A DNA stretch of 64,000 nucleotides from Leptolyngbya sp. BL0902 (GTDB taxonomy: Bacteria; Cyanobacteriota; Cyanobacteriia; Phormidesmidales; Phormidesmidaceae). The DNA is taken from NCBI RefSeq assembly GCF_016403105.1, contig NZ_CP046155.1:1984001-2048000 (forward strand). Direction: 5' to 3'. The translations under genes were made by a program, and so were the position numbers. Below the pieces are notes generated by a model. The model ran no database searches and was not told the DNA's origin. It saw only the letters and a list, made by a program, of their open reading frames with translations. Below are positions 57,034-64,000 of this stretch, in pieces; the stretch's first letter is position 1, and each line of letters begins with the position of its first letter.

Positions 57034-57456
57034 TTAGGGCAGGAGTAGGGCGCGGGCGGCGGGGTAATACTGCACCCAAGACAGCACATCGGGTTGGCGC
57101 TGCCAATCGCGGCGGCTAACGGCCACAGCAAGCACGGGCATGGAGAGCCCCTGGCTTTCGCCGATGATAGTGACAACCACATCGGTCATCAGCACGTCGC
57201 TGTCAAAGCTGCGCTGCACTCCGGCGCGGGCGATGATTTCTGATCGACGCAGGAAGGTTTCAAAGCTTTCGTTTTCTTCCCGCACTAGGAACAGGTTGAG
57301 CCGGGAGGTGTAGGCTTCGGCAACGGGGGGAGCCACCGCCAACGGCACACCCGCCAGCCCCATACTCAAGGTCAGGGCTAGGGCTAGCTGTAGGAATCCT
57401 CGCCGCCACGGCCCCGTGGATGTAGCGCGCCGACGTGGAATACGATAGCGAGCCAT
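57034..57456 (-). CDS. Exported hypothetical protein with twin-arginine-like signal
   Basis: A 140-residue precursor. RRRATSTGPWRRGFLQLALALTLS contains an R-R-G-F-L-Q core resembling a Tat signal (S/T-R-R-x-F-L-K), followed by VAEAY, a likely cleavage after Ala. The mature part of about 90 residues, with NLFLVREENESFETFLRRSE and DVVVTIIGESQGLSMPVLAVAVSRRDW, has no family I recognise. Likely lumenal or periplasmic. Located 88 bases downstream of glgX's start region, on the same strand, but further upstream of nothing obviously related. Confidence 0.7.
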   Translation of the reverse strand: MARYRIPRRRATSTGPWRRGFLQLALALTLSMGLAGVPLAVAPPVAEAYTSRLNLFLVREENESFETFLRRSEIIARAGVQRSFDSDVLMTDVVVTIIGESQGLSMPVLAVAVSRRDWQRQPDVLSWVQYYPAARALLLP

Positions 57457-57714
57457 GACACCTTCCTCCGAAACAGTTGTGGGATTCCCTGGCAGGACAA
57501 GCAGGATAAAGCAACCCCAAGGGGATGCTCTGCCCCAAGACGCGCTGGCCTGGGCTAAGTTCCATTGTATCGAGCCGAGCGGGAAACGCTTCAGCCAACT
57601 GCGCCCAGGTCAGACGAAAAAATCCAGACCATAAAATAACGTGGGGTTTCCTGCTCCTCTCTCGGAGGTAGGCGCTACTATGGCAGGTAAATTTCACGGA
57701 GACTCCCCCCAGGC

Positions 57715-59655
57715 ATGGCTAGCCACTGGCCGATAGTTGTCGGCATCAACCAATACCAACAGCTTCAGCCGCTGATGTACGCGCAGTTTGACGCCATTGA
57801 GCTGAAGGATTTCCTGGTGCAGGAGGCGGGGCTGGCTCCCGATGCCTGTGCCCTGCTCACGGATGTCTCGCCCATGGTGTATCAGGGGGCGGCGTTTCCC
57901 AGCCGCGATGTGCTGCTGCAACGGCTGAGCCAGACGGTGGCCAAGGCCGGGGCCAACGATACCCTTTTGTTTTTCTTCAGCGGCTATGGGGTGAGTTGGG
58001 AAGGGCAAGATTATCTGCTGCCCATTGATGCCGACCCCAGCCGCATTGTGCAGACCGGGATTTTGATCGCGGATGTATTCAAAACCCTGACGGAGGGAGC
58101 CGCCTCTCAGGTGTTGGTGATGTTGGATATGAACCGTCCCCAGTCGGCCATTGCCCCCTCGCGTTTGGGGCAGCAAACCCTAGAACTGGCTCAGGACTTG
58201 GAAATTCCGCTGCTGCTGTCCTGCCAGCCCCAAGAATTTTCCCAAGAAACCCTGGCTGTTCGTCACGGGCTATTTACCGAAGCCATGCTCGAAGGGCTGC
58301 GGTTCCACGGGTGCCTCACCCTCACCCAACTGGCCGACTATTTGGCTACCCGCGTGCCCGAACTCTGCCGCCACCACTGGCGACCGGAGCAGCACCCTGT
58401 AGCGGTGATTCCAGCCGCCCAGCGGTTTTTGATGCTGGTGCCTCCAGCGGCGGCGGGCACCATTGCCGGAGGCCCCAGCCTTGCGCCCCCCATCCTCGGC
58501 GATGGCGTCCCCCTGGTGGATGGCCCTTCTGTGCCGCCCTCGGCCCTGGTGCCGCCCTCACTACCCGCGAGCTTAGCTGCTGCCGAGGAGCCTCTGGTAA
58601 CAGCGGCGGACGGTGGCGCACCTACGGCAACCCCAGCAACCCAGACTGAGGAAACGGCCCCCCCACCCAAGACCCAAGCTCCGGGCTGGCCACAGTGGGC
58701 CATCCTGGGGGCAGGGGTGCTGCTGTTGGGGGTATTACTGCGGAATCAGGCGGTCTTTTGGGGCAACCGTACCCCTACGCCAGATCTACCAGGAACCGAA
58801 GCGCCTTTAACACCGCTGCCCGACGGGGGTGAGACCACCGACGTTTCCCCTGGGGAAGCCCCCGCCGAAGAAACGGCCCCGCCAACGCCTAACCCCCTCT
58901 TTCCGGGCACCACCATCGACGGGCCAACGGCGCTGGGGCTGGCCCGCCAAGCTCTAGCAGGTCGCCAGTTTGGGGAAGCGCTCACCTGGCTCAATCAAAT
59001 TCCTGAAGGGGAGCGACCGGAGGACTTTGATGCCCTAGTAGCCCAGGCCGAAGCTGGCCAAGCCAGCGCTGTGGTAACGGGGGAGGTGATCCTCAACGAT
59101 GCCCGCCGTTTGGTGGAGCCCGTGCCCGCCTCGCTGTTTAACGACGCCATTGAACGCGCCCGTCAAGTGCCTGTGGGCGATCCTCAATACGACCGTGCCC
59201 AGGCCGACATCGCCCGCTGGAGCCAGGTGATCCTAGACCTAGCCGAGGGCCGCGTTGCCGCTGGAAATTTTGATGGAGCCATCGCCGCCGCCAGCCTAGT
59301 CCCCGCTGACCAAGCCGAGACCTACGCCCAGGCCCAGGCGTCCATCCAACGCTGGCAGCAGCGCCAAACCAACCGCCAACTGCTGCAACAGGCCCAGGGG
59401 ATGCTCCAGCCGGATCAGGCGACATCCTTTAGGGATGCCATTGTTTTGGTGCAGCAAATCCCGGCAGACTACCCAGAATACCCCGTGGCCCAGGAGCGCA
59501 TTAGCCAGTGGAGCCAGGATATTCTAGTGATTGCCCGCGCCCGCGCCGCCGCTGGAGACGTGGCCGGAGCCATTGCCGCCGCCGAGCGAGTGCCCCCCAA
59601 CACCAGCGCCTACGACCAAGCCCAGCAGGAAATTCAGACCTGGCAGGGGCAGTAG
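57715..59655 (+). CDS. Pseudo-orthocaspase with membrane helix and helical repeats
   Basis: A 646-residue protein. Residues 1-245 are a caspase (C14) fold, WPIVVGINQYQQLQPL to AVIPAAQRFLML, but the catalytic histidine position is Tyr91 (FFFSGYGV instead of a G-H-G) and the cysteine position is Asn140 (VMLDMNRPQ instead of D-C-C-H-S-G), so it cannot be a protease of this type. A Pro/Ala/Thr linker leads to a membrane helix near 326-345 (WAILGAGVLLLGVLL), another linker, and about 250 residues of tetratricopeptide-like repeats (WSQVILDLAEGRVAAGNFDGAIAAA; WSQDILVIARARAAAGDVAGAIAAAERVPPN). Inactive orthocaspases are known in cyanobacteria; a decoy, scaffold or regulatory role is inferred. Confidence 0.87.
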   Translation: MASHWPIVVGINQYQQLQPLMYAQFDAIELKDFLVQEAGLAPDACALLTDVSPMVYQGAAFPSRDVLLQRLSQTVAKAGANDTLLFFFSGYGVSWEGQDYLLPIDADPSRIVQTGILIADVFKTLTEGAASQVLVMLDMNRPQSAIAPSRLGQQTLELAQDLEIPLLLSCQPQEFSQETLAVRHGLFTEAMLEGLRFHGCLTLTQLADYLATRVPELCRHHWRPEQHPVAVIPAAQRFLMLVPPAAAGTIAGGPSLAPPILGDGVPLVDGPSVPPSALVPPSLPASLAAAEEPLVTAADGGAPTATPATQTEETAPPPKTQAPGWPQWAILGAGVLLLGVLLRNQAVFWGNRTPTPDLPGTEAPLTPLPDGGETTDVSPGEAPAEETAPPTPNPLFPGTTIDGPTALGLARQALAGRQFGEALTWLNQIPEGERPEDFDALVAQAEAGQASAVVTGEVILNDARRLVEPVPASLFNDAIERARQVPVGDPQYDRAQADIARWSQVILDLAEGRVAAGNFDGAIAAASLVPADQAETYAQAQASIQRWQQRQTNRQLLQQAQGMLQPDQATSFRDAIVLVQQIPADYPEYPVAQERISQWSQDILVIARARAAAGDVAGAIAAAERVPPNTSAYDQAQQEIQTWQGQ

Positions 59656-59695
59656 GGCTTCCCCATACTCCTTATCTTCCTGATCCTAGGACACC

Positions 59696-60187
59696 ATGCC
59701 CACCCCCATCCCCCCTGGCCCCGGTCAAGAATCTGTTTGGGACTACCCCCGTCCGCCCCGCCTAGAAGCCTCCCCCCGTCGTATTCGGGTCGTGTTTAAC
59801 GGCGAGGTCATCGCCGACTCTTGCCGCCCCCAGCGCGTGCTAGAAACCAGCCATCCCCCGGTGTACTACCTCCCGCCGGAGGATGTGCAGATGGCCTACT
59901 TTCAGCCCACCACCAAGGCCAGCTTTTGCGAGTGGAAGGGAATGGCGGCCTACTACACCATCACCGTGGGCAATCGTCAGGTGGAAAACGGCGCTTGGTA
60001 CTACCCAGAGCCCACCGGGCCTTTCCGGGACATTGCCCACTACATCGCGGTGTATCCCGGCAAAATGGACGCCTGCTATGTAGACGACGAGCAGGTGCAG
60101 GCCCAGCCCGGAGACTTCTATGGCGGCTGGATCACATCAGATATTGTGGGGCCGTTTAAGGGCGGTATGGGCACCTGGGGCTGGTAG
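59696..60187 (+). CDS. DUF427 domain protein
   Basis: A 163-residue DUF427 protein. The conserved core includes IRVVFNGEVIADSCRPQRVLETSHPPVYYLPPEDV, written here only as its parts IRVVFNGEVIAD, RVLETSHPPVYYLP, SFCEWKGMAAYYTI and GDFYGGWITSDIVGPFKGG. The domain forms a beta-barrel-like fold of unknown function, widespread in bacteria and fungi. It begins 40 bases after the pseudo-orthocaspase stop on the same strand and may share its transcript. No signal or membrane segment. Confidence 0.9.
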   Translation: MPTPIPPGPGQESVWDYPRPPRLEASPRRIRVVFNGEVIADSCRPQRVLETSHPPVYYLPPEDVQMAYFQPTTKASFCEWKGMAAYYTITVGNRQVENGAWYYPEPTGPFRDIAHYIAVYPGKMDACYVDDEQVQAQPGDFYGGWITSDIVGPFKGGMGTWGW

Positions 60188-60247
60188 TCGGGTTCCCAAC
60201 TGGGGTACCTTGGAGGCACACCTCCACCGATTTCTAGGCAACCCGTT

Positions 60248-61213
60248 ATGCGAATTTTAGTCACTGGAGGGGCCGGGTTTATCGGTTCCCACCTGATTGA
60301 TCGGCTGATGACCGCAGGCCATGAGGTCATTTGCCTCGATAACTTCTATACGGGCCGCAAACAAAACGTCCTGAAATGGATGGATCATCCCTATTTTGAC
60401 TGCATTCGCCACGATGTGACGGAGCCGATTCGCCTGGAGGTTGACCAGATTTATCACCTCGCCTGTCCGGCTTCCCCGGTGCACTACCAGTACAACCCGG
60501 TGAAGACCATCAAAACCAACGTGATTGGCACTTTGAATATGCTGGGGTTGGCCAAGCGGGTGAAGGCTCGGTTTTTGTTGGCCTCCACCTCAGAAATCTA
60601 CGGCGACCCCCTAGTTCACCCCCAAACCGAAGACTACTGGGGCAACGTTAACACTATCGGCATTCGCAGTTGCTACGACGAAGGCAAGCGCGTCGCGGAA
60701 ACCCTCTCCTTTGACTACCATCGTCAAAATAATGTGGATATTCGGGTGGCGAGAATCTTCAACACCTACGGCCCCCGGATGCTAGAAAATGATGGCCGGG
60801 TGGTGAGCAACTTTGTAGTGCAGGCCCTCCAGGGTATTCCCCTGACGGTCTACGGCACCGGGAGCCAAACCCGTAGTTTCTGCTACGTATCCGATCTCGT
60901 CGATGGCTTAATTCGGCTGATGAACAGCGACTATGTTGGCCCAGTCAACCTCGGCAATCCCGATGAGTACACCATCCTAGAGCTAGCCCAAGCAGTGCAA
61001 ACCATGGTGAACCCCGACGCCGAACTCGTCTACAAACCCCTGCCCCAGGACGATCCCCAGCGCCGCCAGCCCGACATCACCAAAGCCAAAACCCTCCTCC
61101 ACTGGAGCCCCACGGTGCCCCTTCAAGAGGGCTTGACTCGCACCATTGCCGATTTTCGCCAGCGGATGGAGGAAACGAACGCCACGGCCACCCCGTCCGT
61201 GACCTCGGCCTAG
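60248..61213 (+). CDS. UDP-glucuronate decarboxylase (UDP-xylose synthase)
   Basis: An extended SDR of 321 residues that decarboxylates UDP-glucuronate to UDP-xylose, a precursor for extracellular polysaccharide. NAD-binding motif [10 protein letters not shown] is at 7-16, the catalytic Ser/Thr in [12 protein letters not shown], and the Y-x3-K in [13 protein letters not shown]. The UXS-specific signature [15 protein letters not shown] and [10 protein letters not shown] are present. The next gene makes its substrate, UDP-glucuronate, so the two probably form an operon. Cytoplasmic. Confidence 0.93.
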   Translation: MRILVTGGAGFIGSHLIDRLMTAGHEVICLDNFYTGRKQNVLKWMDHPYFDCIRHDVTEPIRLEVDQIYHLACPASPVHYQYNPVKTIKTNVIGTLNMLGLAKRVKARFLLASTSEIYGDPLVHPQTEDYWGNVNTIGIRSCYDEGKRVAETLSFDYHRQNNVDIRVARIFNTYGPRMLENDGRVVSNFVVQALQGIPLTVYGTGSQTRSFCYVSDLVDGLIRLMNSDYVGPVNLGNPDEYTILELAQAVQTMVNPDAELVYKPLPQDDPQRRQPDITKAKTLLHWSPTVPLQEGLTRTIADFRQRMEETNATATPSVTSA

Positions 61214-61288
61214 GGATGCGATAATTTTTCGGCTGCCATTTTCCGTCTGCAATATTTCCGCTGGTTGATTTAGTGAGGAGTTCTGAAC

Positions 61289-62674
61289 ATGCGTGTATGC
61301 GTCATTGGCACGGGCTATGTGGGTCTTGTTACCGGGGTGTGTTTAGCCCATGTTGGCCATGATGTGATCTGCATCGACGTGAACGAAGAAAAAGTGAAGC
61401 TGATGCAGTCGGGGCAGTCTCCCATTTTTGAGCCGGGTCTTTCGGATCTGATGCAGTCCTCCATGGCGGCGGGGCATCTCCAGTTTTCCACCGAGCTCAA
61501 GCAGGGGGTAGATCACGGCGAAATTCTGTTCATTGCGGTAGGAACTCCGGCGCTGCCCAACGGCGAAAGCGACACCCGCTACGTCGAAGCCGTGGCCAAG
61601 GGCATTGGTACCCACCTCAACGGCAGCTATAAGGTGATTGTGAATAAATCCACGGTGCCCATCGGGTCTGGAGACTGGGTGCGCATGATCGTACTAGACG
61701 GGGTGGCCGAACGGCAGGCCGTGCCCGTGGCCGCAGGCAGCACCGAATGCAGCGCCTCAACCGTCACCGCCGACTTTGATGTGGTCAGCAACCCAGAATT
61801 TCTGCGGGAAGGCTCCGCCATCTACGACACCTTCAACCCCGACCGGATTGTGCTGGGCAGCAACAGCCCCCGCGCTGTGGACATGATGCAGCAGCTCTAT
61901 GCCCCCATCGTGTCGGGCCAGTATCGCGAGGTGCCCGGTGGCGACCCTGTGCCTGTCTTGGTCACGGATATCAGCTCGGCGGAGATGGTGAAGTACGCCT
62001 CCAACGCCTTCCTCGCCACCAAAATCAGCTTTATTAATGAGGTCGCCAATATCTGCGACCGGGTGGGGGCCGACGTGACCCAGGTGGCGGCGGGCATTGG
62101 GCTAGATTCTCGCATTGGCCAAAAGTTCCTCCAGGCGGGCTTGGGCTGGGGCGGCTCCTGTTTTCCCAAAGACGTCGCGGCCCTGATCCACACCGCCGAG
62201 GACTACGGCTATGAGGCTCAACTGCTGAAGGCGTCTGTGGCCGTCAACCAGCGCCAACGGCTGATCGTTCTCGAAAAACTTCAGCAGGTGTTGAAAATCC
62301 TCAAGGGCAAAACCATCGGCCTGCTGGGGCTCACCTTCAAACCCGACACCGACGACATGCGCGATGCCCCGTCGCTGATTCTCATTGAGCAGCTTAACCG
62401 CCTAGGGGCCAAGGTAAAAGCCTACGACCCCATCGTCTCCCAAAGCGGCCTGCGCCACGGCCTGACCGGGGTGATTGTAGAAAACGATGCTCTCCACCTA
62501 GCCGACGGCTGCGATGCCCTCGTCCTCGTCACCGACTGGGCCCAATTCCAAGACCTAGACTACGCCGCCCTAGCCCAGCGCATGCACAGCCCCATCCTCA
62601 TTGATGGGCGTAATTGCCTCGACCGCGAAGCCCTAGGGCAGGCCGGATTCCAGTACGTCGGCATTGGCCACTAG
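61289..62674 (+). CDS. UDP-glucose 6-dehydrogenase
   Basis: Oxidises UDP-glucose twice to UDP-glucuronate with NAD. Residues 1-12 contain VIGTGYVGLVTGVCLAHVGHD, written here as GTGYVGLVTGVCLA. The catalytic cysteine is in GLGWGGSCFPKDVAAL and the central helix region is SAEMVKYASNAFLATKISF. At 461 residues it matches the Ugd family. Start ATG 61289 has GAGGAG upstream. It follows the decarboxylase by 75 bases and overlaps the convergent DUF1824 gene by four bases. Cytoplasmic. Confidence 0.95.
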   Translation: MRVCVIGTGYVGLVTGVCLAHVGHDVICIDVNEEKVKLMQSGQSPIFEPGLSDLMQSSMAAGHLQFSTELKQGVDHGEILFIAVGTPALPNGESDTRYVEAVAKGIGTHLNGSYKVIVNKSTVPIGSGDWVRMIVLDGVAERQAVPVAAGSTECSASTVTADFDVVSNPEFLREGSAIYDTFNPDRIVLGSNSPRAVDMMQQLYAPIVSGQYREVPGGDPVPVLVTDISSAEMVKYASNAFLATKISFINEVANICDRVGADVTQVAAGIGLDSRIGQKFLQAGLGWGGSCFPKDVAALIHTAEDYGYEAQLLKASVAVNQRQRLIVLEKLQQVLKILKGKTIGLLGLTFKPDTDDMRDAPSLILIEQLNRLGAKVKAYDPIVSQSGLRHGLTGVIVENDALHLADGCDALVLVTDWAQFQDLDYAALAQRMHSPILIDGRNCLDREALGQAGFQYVGIGH

Positions 62675-63093
62675 GGCCGAAATAGGGTGAAGGGAAAGGG
62701 GCCGTAGGTGCCCACAAGTTCCGCATATTCGGGTTCTGAACTGTGGAAGGTAATCAGTACGCCCCGCGATGGGCCGCTGTAGTCATCCAGATACCAGGCT
62801 CCTTTAAGGGTGTTGAACTTGAGGTAAACGGCTCCTTCCCGCGTTGGCAAATCCAGCGTCACCGTCACTCCTAGGGCCGCCAAAAATGACTCCATCGCCT
62901 CCTTGGCCTCAGAGAGGGTATCGGCACAAATGCCAAGGGTTTGGTAGTCGGACAAATCGTTGAAGGTAGCCAAGTCTTGGCGCATCTGATCGAGGTCAGC
63001 TGCGCTCAGTGCGGGAGGCGTCTTTAGGCAACTCAAAACATTCAGCCGCTTACGGATAGCAGCGAGATCGGCGGTGGGATGGGTCGAAACCAT
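62671..63093 (-). CDS. DUF1824 family protein
   Basis: A DUF1824 protein of 140 residues from the ATG at 63093 (MVSTHPTADLAAIRKRLN); the frame extends further upstream to 63273 but with unconvincing sequence. Family features are the opening helices, FNDLSDYQTLGICADTLSEA and the C-terminal YLKFNTLKGAWYLDDYSGPSRGVLITF, given here as KFNTLKGAWYLDDYSGPSRG. The family is nearly confined to cyanobacteria; function unknown. It overlaps the end of the UDP-glucose dehydrogenase gene by four bases. Confidence 0.85.
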   Translation of the reverse strand: MVSTHPTADLAAIRKRLNVLSCLKTPPALSAADLDQMRQDLATFNDLSDYQTLGICADTLSEAKEAMESFLAALGVTVTLDLPTREGAVYLKFNTLKGAWYLDDYSGPSRGVLITFHSSEPEYAELVGTYGPFPFTLFRP

Positions 63094-63347
63094 GGTGTCC
63101 TCAGCAAGGGAACTGGACAGGGAACTTAGACAGGCGATGGGGGTAGAAGGCTGACGTCGGCGGGTGGAGGATGCCGTGGGGCCTAAAAACCAGAGATCCC
63201 ACCGAGCATCGAGGTCAAACCCTCCCCAGGACAATTTAGCCAATTGGCGTAACCCTAGCCTAGGGGGTTCCATCGAAGCCGCTACTTGGGCTTACTAATC
63301 CTGGGTCAAATACCCGTCGCCTAGGGATTATAAGGTGCACTTCAGCT

Positions 63348-64000
63348 ATGACTTACCACGTCCGAGTGTTGGATATGCCGTCCAGTGATCGCCCCCGCGA
63401 ACGATTGTTGTCCTACGGCTCTAAGAGTCTGTCCACAGCGGAACTACTGGCTATTTTACTAGGAACCGGGCAAGGCCCCGGCAAACTTTCGGCGGTGGGT
63501 TTGGGGCAATTAATCTTGCAGGAAATGGGCCATAGCCAGCGGGATCCCCTCTCCGCCATGCGCGACATGACCGCCCACGACCTCACCTGCATTCCGGGCG
63601 TTGGCCCCGCCAAAGCGACTACCATCATCGCCGCCATCGAACTCGGTAAGCGCGTCCTCCAGGCCATTCCCCCCGAAAAAACCGTGGTAGATGATCCTGC
63701 CATCGCCGCCGCCGCCCTCAGCCACGACCTGATGTGGCAAACCCAGGAGCGCTTCGCCGTGGTACTGCTGGATATCCGCCATCGCCTGCTGGGCACCAAG
63801 GTGATCACTATCGGCACCGCCACCGAAACCCTGGCTCACCCCCGCGAAATCTTCAAAGAAGTGATTCGCCACGGAGCCGTGCGCTGCATCGTGGCCCACA
63901 ACCACCCCAGCGGCAACCTCGACCCCAGCCCCGAAGACCTTTCCCTCACCCGCCAACTGCTTCAGGGCGCACAAATCCTCGCCACCCCCGTTTTGGATCA
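63348..64000 (+). CDS. radC: DNA repair protein RadC, 3' end missing
   Basis: A RadC/JAB domain protein cut by the right window edge after 217 codons. [20 protein letters not shown] opens the family, [21 protein letters not shown] is the N-terminal UPF0758 motif, and [15 protein letters not shown] is a helix-hairpin-helix. The JAMM metal site is in [18 protein letters not shown]. RadC was named for a repair phenotype, but its function remains unclear. It starts at 63348. Confidence 0.93.
   Translation, partial: MTYHVRVLDMPSSDRPRERLLSYGSKSLSTAELLAILLGTGQGPGKLSAVGLGQLILQEMGHSQRDPLSAMRDMTAHDLTCIPGVGPAKATTIIAAIELGKRVLQAIPPEKTVVDDPAIAAAALSHDLMWQTQERFAVVLLDIRHRLLGTKVITIGTATETLAHPREIFKEVIRHGAVRCIVAHNHPSGNLDPSPEDLSLTRQLLQGAQILATPVLD

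Overview
The window is GC-rich (about 60% by eye) cyanobacterial chromosome. The signs are the two sulfolipid genes sqdB and sqdX, the first codons of a PsbO-like photosystem II gene at the left edge, several families largely confined to cyanobacteria and plastids (DUF1517, DUF2854, DUF1824, DUF3326), an Rcp1-type response regulator, an isoamylase-type GlgX and two orthocaspase-family proteins. I did not notice the usual cyanobacterial HIP1 octamer. A filamentous Leptolyngbya-like lineage is a guess from gene content and GC, not something shown.

Layout. 0-7 kb: psbO start, a GHL10-type glycoside hydrolase-like secreted protein, a HI0933-type flavoprotein, a TPR protein and tRNA-Thr(UGU) with a terminator. 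7-12.9 kb: a Uma2 nuclease, then a minus-strand block with sqdX and sqdB (sulfolipid), a phytase-like lipoprotein and a coupled pair of TIGR04283/TIGR04282 proteins. 13-21 kb: purD, a small hypothetical, a pentapeptide protein, pyrG, an unusual PEP-synthase-like protein and comF. 21.3-25.7 kb: a long AT-richer spacer and a 1280-residue caspase / alpha-beta-hydrolase / membrane-anchor fusion. 25.8-31.8 kb: minus-strand GT4 glycosyltransferase, MFS carrier, recO and rarA fused to a methyltransferase-like domain. 32-40 kb: orphan pstB with a Pho-box-like operator, a PAS/GGDEF sensor, DUF1517 protein, TetR regulator and queG.

40-47.3 kb is the accessory part of the window: a palindromic repeat, a giant tubulin-superfamily protein, a markedly AT-rich orphan gene with a CoiA-like zinc cluster, and then a run of small toxin-antitoxin-type modules in which antitoxin-side genes are whole while several partners are stumps (aspartic protease, MazF-like, HEPN). 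Only the DUF433/DUF5615 pair looks complete.

47.3-64 kb returns to core genes: rsmD with a two-component pair, DUF3326, a small ferredoxin operon including a 57-residue protein, DUF2854, a metal ABC permease, an alkyltransferase-like protein, glgX, a second caspase homologue that has lost its catalytic dyad, DUF427, the adjacent UDP-glucuronate decarboxylase and UDP-glucose dehydrogenase genes (UDP-glucose to UDP-glucuronate to UDP-xylose), DUF1824 and a radC cut by the right edge.

The most interesting candidates for something not well described are the caspase-hydrolase fusion, the tubulin-like giant with its AT-rich neighbour, and the decayed toxin-antitoxin strip. A diverged repeat of about 75 bp occurs twice, 33 kb apart.
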